The notes under the pieces were generated by a model. That model did no database searches and was not told the DNA's origin. It saw nothing but the letters and a program-made list of their open reading frames with translations. Below are positions 1 through 8,087 of a DNA stretch of 64,000 bases, piece by piece. Positions within the stretch are counted from its first letter, which is position 1. Every line of letters begins with the position of its first letter. The DNA is from Anaerorhabdus sp036636695 (GTDB lineage Bacteria; Bacillota_I; Bacilli_A; Erysipelotrichales; Erysipelotrichaceae). Location: the NCBI RefSeq assembly GCF_036636695.1, contig NZ_JAVWNW010000006.1; one strand, 5' to 3'. A program made the position numbers and the translations under genes.

Positions 1-829
1 CGAACATCATATTTCTTCCTTCCGCCATCACACATTGAACTGATAGTGCTGCGGCTTGTTGAATATTTTCAAGTTGTGTCGCAAATACTTCTTTAAGTAC
101 TTTCATGTAATCTTTATAGTATGTATTTAAATTTTCAAGCATTGCTTCTTTATGAATCACCTTACATCGTGCATAATTTCCATTGCGTACATCTTCTGGT
201 GTGCAATTACTTGCGTGTAAAACCGTCGCAAAGCATACATTCAAACCTTGAAGAATGAATGTTCCTACTCCATTCGATGTAGGACCTTGTTTCTTACCAT
301 TCACTGTTTCAAAAGCAGCATCACCATCTTCTCCACAATTATCAATTATATAGTCTGCAAACTCAACCATTTTCTTGCCACATGAATGGCGTGCAGATAC
401 TGTCGATGTTTGCTTCATATTTGTATGTGCAATAAGTGTAATTCCATTTTCTTTACACCGTTTTGCCAACTCAACTACAACTCCATTTGTTCCAGAGTTC
501 GAAATTAACCAAAGCACATCTCCTTGTTTTAAGTCCATCATTGAATAAAATACCTCTGCAAATGCTTCAGTTCTTTCTATATATCCTGCCTTTAATGGTG
601 GACCAAATAAATCTTGTGGATTATAGGACTCTATAAAATTGAAACCCCCTACTAAATCTAACATTTCTTCCGCTAACTCATGTCCATGTCCTGCACCATA
701 AATTACAACACGATTTCCTCGAGCAACACGATCTAAAATCAATTCTGCTAACTCTGGTAAAATCTTGAACTGTGTTTCAAAAACTTTTGAAATAATTGAT
801 TCTACAAAGCTACCATATAATTTAAGCAT
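1..829 (-). CDS. SIS-domain sugar isomerase-like protein (UPF0309 type), C-terminus outside window
   Basis: This reading frame begins at the ATG at 829-827, just after a GAGGAG ribosome-binding site, and stays open to the left edge, so the C-terminus is missing. The translation starts MLKLYGSFVESIISKVFE and carries VVIYGAGHGHELAEEM and LWLISNSGTNGVVVELA, the phosphosugar-binding signature of SIS domains, followed by an HTNMKQTSTVSARHSCGKK stretch typical of the UPF0309 group. Related proteins act on phosphorylated sugars or their ethers. It is the last visible gene of the PTS/sulfatase operon, 9 nt after EIIA, so a role in handling the sugar phosphate made by the PTS is likely. The exact reaction cannot be read from the sequence. 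Confidence 0.8.
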   Translation of the reverse strand, partial: MLKLYGSFVESIISKVFETQFKILPELAELILDRVARGNRVVIYGAGHGHELAEEMLDLVGGFNFIESYNPQDLFGPPLKAGYIERTEAFAEVFYSMMDLKQGDVLWLISNSGTNGVVVELAKRCKENGITLIAHTNMKQTSTVSARHSCGKKMVEFADYIIDNCGEDGDAAFETVNGKKQGPTSNGVGTFILQGLNVCFATVLHASNCTPEDVRNGNYARCKVIHKEAMLENLNTYYKDYMKVLKEVFATQLENIQQAAALSVQCVMAEGRNMMF

Positions 830-838
830 ATTATCTCC

Positions 839-1258
839 TCATTCATCTATATCGGTATTATTTTGTTGCATTAAATCATTCACAAGAACTAATCCTTCTT
901 TCGCTTCACTAATACATAGTCGACAATCATCTATTGTGATTTCACGGTCTTGAGCTATCATCGCAAGTTGTAGCAGCATTGGAAGATTCATTCCAGCTAA
1001 GATATATGTTTTTGGTCTATTTAAGTATGTCATCATTTTTTGATTAACACTTCCACCAGAAATATCTGAACAAATTAATAATTCATCTTCTTCTGCCACA
1101 GTATCCATGAACGCTGCAATCATTTCATCAATATTATCATTCCCATTTGTGTAGGCACTGATTGCATGAAAAGGATGATTCTCTCCTAGAAACAGTTTCA
1201 ATGTATCCGCAATTCCAATCGCGAAATTGCCATGACTAATTATTAAATATTTTTTCAT
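839..1258 (-). CDS. PTS EIIA component, mannose family
   Basis: The 139-residue product has the mannose-class EIIA fold signature. It starts KKYLIISHGNFAIGIADTL, where His9 is the expected phosphorylation site. A DISGGSVNQKMMTYL segment, typical of the family, follows. It passes phosphate from HPr to EIIB in the cytoplasm during sugar uptake. The start overlaps the preceding sulfatase gene by 4 nt (ATGA), so the two are probably translationally coupled. It belongs with EIIC and EIID at 5562-7182, but the sulfatases and a DUF3604 gene lie between them. No EIIB gene is visible, so EIIB must lie beyond the left edge or elsewhere. Confidence 0.93.
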   Translation of the reverse strand: MKKYLIISHGNFAIGIADTLKLFLGENHPFHAISAYTNGNDNIDEMIAAFMDTVAEEDELLICSDISGGSVNQKMMTYLNRPKTYILAGMNLPMLLQLAMIAQDREITIDDCRLCISEAKEGLVLVNDLMQQNNTDIDE

Positions 1259-2628
1259 AATCCTCTCCCCCTAGAATCATAATCATCTGGATTTTTACTT
1301 GATGCCTGTAGACACGTTTTGGTATTTACTTTGTAATGTGGATAGAAAGCTAATTCTCCATGAAGAAGTGGATCATTTGTCTTTTCCATATTTTCTTTCA
1401 ATACTTTTCTGAGATGCTTTACAACCTCTTGTACATCATCCCTATCAATAATATTATTGACTTCATTAGGATCGTAATAACAATCATATACCGCTTCCAT
1501 TGGCTTAGTAATATCTCTTAATCCATGTTCCATCAAAAAATCTTTTGGTTCTGACTCATCAATATTTGATAAGTTTAATTTTTTCCATGTTTCATCAAAG
1601 TAACGAATATATTTATAACGCTTATTTCGAACACAGCGAATTGGTTCATAAGATGTATGATAGTTTACTTCTGCAAATACTTCATCATGAATTTTTGAAT
1701 TACTATCAATTAAACTAATCGCAAATGATTTTCCTTCTAAATAATCTGGTTTTTCAATCTCAAGCAAATCGCAAATTGTAGGAAATAAATCGATTTGAGA
1801 TACAAGCTCATCCACTACAGTTCCATTTCCAATCTTAGGATGTCTAAGAATGAAACTTATTCCCATGCCATCATCTTTCAAATTACATTTATGAAAAGGT
1901 AATGGTGCTCCATGATCAGTCGTGAATACTAAAATCGTATTATCATAGATTCCTTTTTCTTTCAATGCATCCACAATTCTTTTCACATTTCTATCTGCAT
2001 ATTGAGCAGTGGTCATATACTGCGCTTGATCATGACGATTCCCCACATTCGATACAGAAGGAAATTCTGGCTTTACATAACGTTCATCAATATTACTGGC
2101 TACCTCAATCGGATATGGACGATGGGTAGAATGCATGCCATAACTCAACATGAACGGTTTTGTTGTATCAACTGATTCTAACCATTTTGATGCTGCTATT
2201 GCATTTGCTTCATCCCATAAGTGTAAGTCTTCTTTTTCATATATGTTTGATGATGTGGTAAGTACTGATTGATATCCTAATTTTTTAATTGCATCTTCAT
2301 CTAAATCTAGGTACCATCCTACCTCATGTTGAATTCCGCTAATCGCAGTTTGATAACCATGACTTGCAAGGTATGATGCTAAATGTTTTTCTGGATTTAT
2401 TAATGAGAATCCACGTTGTGCCAATCCTAACATACCATTTTGATGAGGGTATACCCCCGTTAACATTGCTGCTCTACTTGGCGAACATGTCGGACTACAA
2501 CAGAATGCTTGAGTAAAAAGTGTCCCTTCTTTTGCAAGTTCTTTTAGGTTTGGTGTTGGAACATCAAACCCATATGGGCTTATCATTCTACCAGTATCAT
2601 GTGTATTGATATAAACAAAATTATACAT
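1255..2628 (-). CDS. Sulfatase, heparan N-sulfatase (SGSH)-like
   Basis: The 457-residue alkaline-phosphatase-superfamily sulfatase carries the C-x-P-S-R signature at residues 48-52 (CSPSR) followed by AAMLTGVYPHQNGMLGL. That tail resembles N-sulfoglucosamine sulfohydrolases more than arylsulfatases. Metal-ligand segments are NTHDTGR near the N-terminus and FTTDHGAP near residue 235. Cys48 must be converted to formylglycine; no maturation enzyme is encoded in the window. There is no signal peptide, so it should act in the cytoplasm on imported sulfated sugars, which fits its place in a PTS operon. The start follows a TAAATT spacer 3 nt after DUF3604. Substrate assignment to N-sulfated glucosamine is inference from motif resemblance. 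Confidence 0.88.
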   Translation of the reverse strand: MYNFVYINTHDTGRMISPYGFDVPTPNLKELAKEGTLFTQAFCCSPTCSPSRAAMLTGVYPHQNGMLGLAQRGFSLINPEKHLASYLASHGYQTAISGIQHEVGWYLDLDEDAIKKLGYQSVLTTSSNIYEKEDLHLWDEANAIAASKWLESVDTTKPFMLSYGMHSTHRPYPIEVASNIDERYVKPEFPSVSNVGNRHDQAQYMTTAQYADRNVKRIVDALKEKGIYDNTILVFTTDHGAPLPFHKCNLKDDGMGISFILRHPKIGNGTVVDELVSQIDLFPTICDLLEIEKPDYLEGKSFAISLIDSNSKIHDEVFAEVNYHTSYEPIRCVRNKRYKYIRYFDETWKKLNLSNIDESEPKDFLMEHGLRDITKPMEAVYDCYYDPNEVNNIIDRDDVQEVVKHLRKVLKENMEKTNDPLLHGELAFYPHYKVNTKTCLQASSKNPDDYDSRGRGL

Positions 2629-2631
2629 AAT

Positions 2632-4167
2632 TTACTCCTTGTCTATGAAGATGGGTGATGACCATGCTACTGAACCATTTTTTTGCCATATACGAACACG
2701 CACTTGAGAACATTTTGTTGTATCAATTTCCTTTTCAACACTTCTTGTATATGCATCTTCCGGAACTGCTTGATTGATTTTTATCTTGTAACAATTGTGC
2801 CACCAAGAATCTGAACGATAGTATTCTTCGAAGTTGAATCTATCTTTCAATAAGTTCGATACTTCATCAAGAAGTGAAAATAATTGACTTGTATAAAGGA
2901 TATCTCTAATTTTTAATTCATACTCAGTGCCATCAATTATCAGTTTTACGCTTGAATCAATATCGTCTTCAATTTCAAAAATGAATCCTTCTGTTGTAAC
3001 TGCACTTGGCCCCATCCATTTTCCTGATGCAGTAGTTTTGTAAGTTGTTATATCGAAGTCACAAGAACTATCTGTTACGTTCTTTAAATCTTGTCCAAAT
3101 GTACTCCAGCATTTCTCTATAGATATTAATTTACCTTGTGTATGCAATGACCCTGACCACTTTCTTGATTCAATGTCCGGAAATATTCTTCTATCTGGTC
3201 CCCATCCTAATTCAAGTTGGAATTTAAACCGAATTTTTCCTTTTAACTCATTTCTTTCCCACGTTGAAGTATGTGGAATCATTTCAGTTACGATATTATC
3301 CTCAATAATTTCAATACGATCAATTGCATTACTTCCTTTGACATTTAATTTTAATTTTGCATTTTTGTTTTCTTTAACCGATGAACCCATTGATACACCA
3401 TCAAGTGTATAGTCCAATTCAATACGGTCTTTACTTACACCGTAAACACGCTTATTTATAAATGCATCCCAAATATCATCTTTTGAATTACTCTTCGAAA
3501 GAACTGCACAATAACCAAATCCGTAGACCGCTGGGCAACTGTGATTATCGCCAGCTGCAATGACTCCAAAACGATGTCCCTTTTCCCATCCGCGTTCAAC
3601 ACATGTAACACCTGTTCTTGGCCCCATGTGAATATGACGATTCATTTCTAGTGGTCCATTGTCATTTTCACTTGAACCGTGTGATGAATAAATTTCTACA
3701 AATGGTGAAAATTTATCATTCTGTGTATTCCAGTTTTTACCTCGATGTCCTTCTTGATATGCTAGGTGGTGTGGAATTCCAATTGCATCTACGTTTTTAT
3801 ATACTTCAACTAAATCTTCGTAGCGAAGTGGATATTCCATCTGTTGTTTATTGTCTTTGAAAAATACATTATGATCTCCATCTTTACCTGCACCTTGCCA
3901 TTCATAACCCATGAACATTGGAAATCCTTCACCATTGATTTTATCTGTGAATTCTCGAATATAATCCCAGTCTTTTTGAATATCATCGAATGGATAACGA
4001 TCTTCAACTCCAAGCCCCGAATCATCTTTTTTCATATAATATGGATAATACGCAAACGGCCAAAAATCCATTGTTTTTTTAATTTGCTCAGCCCACTGTG
4101 GTAATTCTTTAATAACTTCATGATGCAAGTTACTATGCATATCTGTCCATAAAATTTTATATTTCAT
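2632..4167 (-). CDS. DUF3604 / PHP-like predicted metal-dependent hydrolase
   Basis: I take the start at the ATG at 4167-4165, preceded by AAAGGAGAGAAGGAT, rather than the longer in-frame option at 4245. The protein is then 511 residues. It shows PHP-like metal-site segments: TDMHSNLHH at the N-terminus, MGYEWQG, GIPHHLAYQEGHRGKNW, EIYSSHGSSE and IAAGDNHSCPAVYG. This pattern is that of DUF3604, a family often found beside sulfatases whose reaction is unknown to me. The start overlaps the upstream sulfatase by 11 nt, which supports co-translation. It has no signal peptide. I infer a phosphoesterase or related hydrolase acting on an intermediate of sulfated-sugar breakdown. Confidence 0.78.
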   Translation of the reverse strand: MKYKILWTDMHSNLHHEVIKELPQWAEQIKKTMDFWPFAYYPYYMKKDDSGLGVEDRYPFDDIQKDWDYIREFTDKINGEGFPMFMGYEWQGAGKDGDHNVFFKDNKQQMEYPLRYEDLVEVYKNVDAIGIPHHLAYQEGHRGKNWNTQNDKFSPFVEIYSSHGSSENDNGPLEMNRHIHMGPRTGVTCVERGWEKGHRFGVIAAGDNHSCPAVYGFGYCAVLSKSNSKDDIWDAFINKRVYGVSKDRIELDYTLDGVSMGSSVKENKNAKLKLNVKGSNAIDRIEIIEDNIVTEMIPHTSTWERNELKGKIRFKFQLELGWGPDRRIFPDIESRKWSGSLHTQGKLISIEKCWSTFGQDLKNVTDSSCDFDITTYKTTASGKWMGPSAVTTEGFIFEIEDDIDSSVKLIIDGTEYELKIRDILYTSQLFSLLDEVSNLLKDRFNFEEYYRSDSWWHNCYKIKINQAVPEDAYTRSVEKEIDTTKCSQVRVRIWQKNGSVAWSSPIFIDKE

Positions 4168-5476
4168 ATCCTTCTCTCCTTTTTGGCTTTTTTGTGCATC
4201 CTGAATGAATGTGATAGCGAATCCAATCTTGTGGATTATTGTCATTTGTCCATTTACGATTCTTTATTACTTCATTTTGTTTAATCGTATATTTTTCAAA
4301 AACATCCTTTTCATCAACGAAATATTTTCTCATTATTTTTATTCTATCGAAATCTTCTTTTACTTCACTATCTAGATAAACAAGCTTTAGACCATCGCTG
4401 TACTTTATTAGTTTGTAACCTTGAAAGATAACTGCTTGTATAAGTTGTGGATTTTCATTACCAATCATACTAGTAATTCGTATTGGTTTTTGTTCTTCAA
4501 ATACCGTTGTATCATGTTCAATATCTGCGTATGCTAGAATTGTTTGGTGGAGATTTAGGAGTGATACTCCATGAGTAAATACATGTGCTGATTTCGATTT
4601 ATCAACAATTGTTAATGGAATCATAATTGATTCATCATACATTGTTTTTTTCCCAAACAACTTTCGTTTACCTAATTGATCACCATGATCGGATGTATAA
4701 ATAAAGATTTTATTTTTACAGTGTTTATAAATTTCACCAATCATATTATCCAATTTTTCAATTAATCCATAATAGCTACTACGAACATATTTAAGCGTAC
4801 TTTCACTCGCATCCATTTGCATATCTTGATAACATTCATCACTAGTATCAAAATAGTTATTTGTGTCTACAATCTTATCGAAGTAATGATCAAAATACTT
4901 TTTTTCGACACAATAAGGAAAATGTGGTCCATAGAATCCAATTACTAAGAAAAGTGGTCTATCTTCTTTTTCTTCTAGAATTTCTAAACTCTTCTTCAAT
5001 ACCGTTTCATCAAATGATTGAACAGGTGAAGGTCCATATCCAAATTCCTTTAAGCAGCCATTCATCTGCATCGTTCCTTGAAATGCACCCAGGTCATTTC
5101 TTTTTTGACTCCACCATTGCGTCGTGATGTCACCTACATATCTTTCTTCAAAGCCATGATATTGATCATGCCCTTTAAAATGCATTCGTCCAACAAGAAC
5201 CGTTCGATATCCTGCACCTTTCAGTTTTGATGCAAGTGTTTCTTGTTCTGAATCTAATATTTGATCATTGTTATAGATTCCTAATTCGTGTGGTTCTTTT
5301 CCACTTAGAAATGACATCCTAGATGGAACACACAGTGGATTATTGCAATACGCATTTGTAAATACTTGGGCCTCTTCATTTATTGCATCAAGACATGGAG
5401 TTTGAATGATTGAATTATAACTTGATGTAATACATCCACTATGTTGATCTGATAGTACTAATACGATATCTTTCAT
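4157..5476 (-). CDS. Sulfatase (CVPSR type)
   Basis: The start chosen is the ATG at 5476-5474 behind AAAGGGGAATGT; a longer frame to 5521 lacks a ribosome-binding site. The 439-residue product opens with MKDIVLVLSDQHSG and carries the sulfatase signature at residues 49-53 (CVPSR), then MSFLSGKEPHELGIYNN. A second metal segment, IYTSDHGDQLG, is present near residue 275. The head and length fit the choline-sulfatase/iduronate-sulfatase-like branch. No signal peptide is seen, so it is cytoplasmic. It is the first gene after the hairpin that follows EIID and overlaps DUF3604 by 11 nt. It needs formylglycine maturation of Cys49. Confidence 0.9.
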   Translation of the reverse strand: MKDIVLVLSDQHSGCITSSYNSIIQTPCLDAINEEAQVFTNAYCNNPLCVPSRMSFLSGKEPHELGIYNNDQILDSEQETLASKLKGAGYRTVLVGRMHFKGHDQYHGFEERYVGDITTQWWSQKRNDLGAFQGTMQMNGCLKEFGYGPSPVQSFDETVLKKSLEILEEKEDRPLFLVIGFYGPHFPYCVEKKYFDHYFDKIVDTNNYFDTSDECYQDMQMDASESTLKYVRSSYYGLIEKLDNMIGEIYKHCKNKIFIYTSDHGDQLGKRKLFGKKTMYDESIMIPLTIVDKSKSAHVFTHGVSLLNLHQTILAYADIEHDTTVFEEQKPIRITSMIGNENPQLIQAVIFQGYKLIKYSDGLKLVYLDSEVKEDFDRIKIMRKYFVDEKDVFEKYTIKQNEVIKNRKWTNDNNPQDWIRYHIHSGCTKKPKRREGYEI

Positions 5477-5528
5477 ACATTCCCCTTTCAACTTTTTCCT
5501 TAGTGAAACAAAATGATTCATTAAGGAA

Positions 5529-5554
5529 AAAGATAGAAGTTGCCTTCTATCTTT
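5529..5554 (-). terminator. Intrinsic hairpin between EIID and the sulfatases
   Basis: AAAGATAGAAG at 5529-5539 pairs perfectly with CTTCTATCTTT at 5544-5554 across a TTGC loop, and on the minus strand it is followed by a short T run. It sits 8 nt after the EIID stop. It could end most transcripts after EIIC-EIID and let only some continue into the sulfatases. Confidence 0.7.
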
Positions 5555-5561
5555 CTTGAGA

Positions 5562-6368
5562 CTACATTACGCCTAAATATACAAGAATGATAACAATGAC
5601 AAGTAGTACTAATAATGCTTTAATTGCTGACCAACCTTTACGTTGATATAGCCACCACAGTCCAATAGTCAAACATAATGGCAATAATCCTGGCATGATT
5701 TGATCAAGAATTGATTGAATATTAATAACTAAATCTCCTGATACATACTCAAATGCAATTGGTACTTTAACAGTTGTCGCAGTAATACCACCAACAGTAA
5801 TCAATCCGACCACACCTAGTGTTGTTGTAACGATTTCTGTGATTTTTGGAGTAATCAAGTTAAGAGCATTTAATCCTAATTCATATCCCTTCATGAATAA
5901 ACCATATTTCATGAATACAGGAACAGCAGCATGAAATATTAAGAAGAAGAAAACACCTAACAATGAACCATTTGAACTCAAGCCAATCGCAATTGAAGCT
6001 ACAATTGATGCATATGTTGCGCCAATTAATGAATCTCCAATCCCTGCAAATGGTCCCATTAATGCTGTCTTTGTACCTAAGATCATTTCTTCAGTTACAT
6101 CCTCACCATTTGACATACCTTCTTCAAGTCCTAAGATAACCCCTGGGATAATTGAACCTAGAGTTGGTTCCGTATTATAAAAGTTCATATGTCTTTCTAA
6201 TGCTTTAATGTAATCTTCTTTATTGGGATAAAGTTGTTTAAGCGGTTTGCTTAAGATATGACAGAACGCAAGCCCCATCATTCTTTCATAGTTTTGTGCA
6301 CAGTGATGGAAAAATACGTTTGTCCATGCCGCTTTTTGAACATCTTTTTTAGTTATTTTATTCGTCAT
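5562..6368 (-). CDS. PTS EIID component, mannose family
   Basis: The start is the ATG at 6368-6366 behind GGAGGAGACGACT, giving 268 residues (MTNKITKKDVQKAAW). The segments AQNYERMMGLAFCHIL, MGPFAGIGDSLIGATY and the hydrophobic C-terminal helix ending VIIILVYLGVM are typical of mannose-class EIID. It forms the membrane translocator with EIIC. It overlaps the EIIC stop by 11 nt, so the two are coupled. A strong hairpin follows. The transported sugar is not visible from the sequence, but the sulfatases suggest a sulfated amino or neutral sugar. Confidence 0.93.
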   Translation of the reverse strand: MTNKITKKDVQKAAWTNVFFHHCAQNYERMMGLAFCHILSKPLKQLYPNKEDYIKALERHMNFYNTEPTLGSIIPGVILGLEEGMSNGEDVTEEMILGTKTALMGPFAGIGDSLIGATYASIVASIAIGLSSNGSLLGVFFFLIFHAAVPVFMKYGLFMKGYELGLNALNLITPKITEIVTTTLGVVGLITVGGITATTVKVPIAFEYVSGDLVINIQSILDQIMPGLLPLCLTIGLWWLYQRKGWSAIKALLVLLVIVIILVYLGVM

Positions 6369-7182
6369 AGTCGTCTCCTCCATTGTTTGCGGTTGTTGTA
6401 GTTTTGTTACCTAATCCACCTTTAAGTTCATTTCCATAACGTGCAACTACAAATAAAATCGCAACACCTACACCAAACATAGTTAATGAAACAATATTGA
6501 ATGATGTTCCAATGATTAGGACAAACCCCATAATGAAGAAGCCAATCATCCATTCTTTACCACGAACAACAATATATTGTAGTAACATTGCAAATCCAAT
6601 TGCTGGTAAGATTTTACCCATGATTGATAATGCCTTAATTATTTGTGCTGGTAACATGCTAATCATGCCTTCAACAAAACTAACTCCTAAATAATTAGCC
6701 ATTGTATAAATTGTTACATAGATCAAGAATGTTGGAACTTGAGCTAGATACTGTGCGCGGGCAATTCCATTGCAGTCACCTTTTGCAGCTGCTTTATCTC
6801 CTAAATGTGGAAAATATGAGTTAAATGTCATACACAATTGAAATAAAGCAACACCCATAAGACCCAATGGTACCGCAAGTGCAATAGCACCTTCAACGCC
6901 TGTTCCTGATGCAATTGCTAAAGATCCACCGATAAATGTCGCAAACCCTCGGTCAGATGGAAGTGCTCCACCTGGCTGAATAACACCAAGATACATTGCT
7001 TGTAGTGCTACTCCTACTGCTAATCCTTCTGGAACTTTACCAAACATAACACCCATTATTGTACATGCTACGATTGGTTGGCCAATTCCGTTAAATCCTC
7101 CTGATTGACCGAAAAACCATGGCGTACGATTAACACCAAAATATCCAAGAATGCCAATCATAAACGCTTGCCATAATGCCAT
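6358..7182 (-). CDS. PTS EIIC component, mannose/sorbose family
   Basis: The start is the ATG at 7182-7180 after AAGGAGGATAAATTT; the longer frame to 7242 uses a TTG inside the promoter and is rejected. The 274-residue protein (MALWQAFMIGILGYFG) is a polytopic membrane protein with the segments GIGQPIVACTIMGVMFG, GVALQAMYLGVIQPGGALPSDRGFATFIGG and MGVALFQLC of sorbose/mannose-type EIIC. With EIID it forms the sugar channel. It is the first gene of the operon, directly behind a near-consensus promoter that overlaps candidate operator repeats for the divergent GntR regulator. Confidence 0.93.
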   Translation of the reverse strand: MALWQAFMIGILGYFGVNRTPWFFGQSGGFNGIGQPIVACTIMGVMFGKVPEGLAVGVALQAMYLGVIQPGGALPSDRGFATFIGGSLAIASGTGVEGAIALAVPLGLMGVALFQLCMTFNSYFPHLGDKAAAKGDCNGIARAQYLAQVPTFLIYVTIYTMANYLGVSFVEGMISMLPAQIIKALSIMGKILPAIGFAMLLQYIVVRGKEWMIGFFIMGFVLIIGTSFNIVSLTMFGVGVAILFVVARYGNELKGGLGNKTTTTANNGGDDYDE

Positions 7183-7212
7183 AAATTTATCCTCCTTATT
7201 TCTTTCTTCTAC

Positions 7213-7261
7213 ATCATAGATGACGCAAAAATAAGTTGTCAATACAAATTAGAAGTTGTAT
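7213..7261 (-). promoter_or_regulatory. PTS operon promoter with overlapping candidate GntR operator
   Basis: On the minus strand a TTGACA (-35, 7237-7242) is followed after 18 nt by TATGAT (-10, 7213-7218). ATACAA at 7242-7247 and TTGTAT at 7256-7261 form an inverted repeat next to the -35 box, and AGTTGTA recurs at 7254-7260 and 7277-7283. Such placement suits repression by the divergent GntR/UTRA protein. Binding is inference. Confidence 0.55.
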
Positions 7262-7330
7262 TATATGTTTATAAAAAGTTGTACTATCATTTATTGCAAC
7301 TATGTGGAATTCCAATACAAGGAGGTCATT

Positions 7331-8050
7331 ATGCCAGAAAATAATAGAAAAATCCCAAAATACCAAATCATCGAAAATGATATAATCGATAAAATCAACA
7401 CAGGTATTTATTCTACGAATGATTCGCTTCCCACCGAACTCGAACTTTCAGAAAAATATCAATGTTCTCGTGTCACAGTTCGCCAAGCTTTAAGCAATCT
7501 TGCCTATCGAGGCTATATCATAAAAAATCAAGGTAGTGGTTCTTATGTCAATAAATCGAACACTATCCAAAGAACGCCTATCATTAAAAGTTTTACTGAA
7601 GAAATGGATGACTTGGGAAAAACCGCAAGTAGTAAAGTACTTACCTTCAATATCACAACTGCTGGAAGTACCATGGCTAATATCCTCGGTATTCATGAAA
7701 ATGATCAAATCTATTATATTGAACGCATTCGTTTTGCGGATGGAATGCCGATGTTATTTGAAAAAACATTCATGGCTATTGACCTACATCCTGAAATCTC
7801 ATTAAAGGTACTTCAAGGTTCTAAATATCGTTATGCTGAAGAACATGGCTTTACGATTGATTGGGCCTACCAAAACATTACCCCTATATATCCGCCTGAT
7901 TATATTGCTCAGGAGCTAAAAATTTCGACAAATCAATCGATTCTTCGTGTCGCTAATACTACTTATACTCCCGAAGGTATCGTCTTCGATTATACAGAAT
8001 TATATTTAAATACTGAGGTTTATCAATTAAACATAATAAAAAGAAGATAA
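7331..8050 (+). CDS. GntR-family regulator with UTRA domain
   Basis: The start is the ATG at 7331 behind AAGGAGGTCATT, giving 239 residues. An N-terminal winged helix (residues about 8-75: KYQIIENDIIDKINTG, LPTELELSEKYQCSRVTVR, NQGSGSYV) is followed by a UTRA effector domain (about 90-235, with YYIERIRFADGMPMLFEKT and VFDYTELYLNTEVY). UTRA domains bind sugar phosphates such as glucosamine-6-phosphate. The gene diverges from the PTS/sulfatase operon and almost certainly controls it. The bidirectional hairpin at 8059-8087 ends it. Confidence 0.92.
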   Translation: MPENNRKIPKYQIIENDIIDKINTGIYSTNDSLPTELELSEKYQCSRVTVRQALSNLAYRGYIIKNQGSGSYVNKSNTIQRTPIIKSFTEEMDDLGKTASSKVLTFNITTAGSTMANILGIHENDQIYYIERIRFADGMPMLFEKTFMAIDLHPEISLKVLQGSKYRYAEEHGFTIDWAYQNITPIYPPDYIAQELKISTNQSILRVANTTYTPEGIVFDYTELYLNTEVYQLNIIKRR

Positions 8051-8058
8051 AAGTAAAA

Positions 8059-8087
8059 AAGACATTCCTAATCAATAGGAACGTCTT
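8059..8087. terminator. Bidirectional intrinsic terminator
   Basis: AAGAC-A-TTCCT pairs with AGGAA-C-GTCTT around an AATCAAT loop, with a T-rich tail on the plus strand and an A run before it. It lies between the convergent gntR gene and the membrane protein gene, overlapping the 3' end of the latter. Confidence 0.75.

Noticed and set aside
4168..4245. Longer N-terminus for the DUF3604 protein
   Set aside because: It reads through the sulfatase 3' end, lacks a ribosome-binding site, and the added residues are unlike the family.
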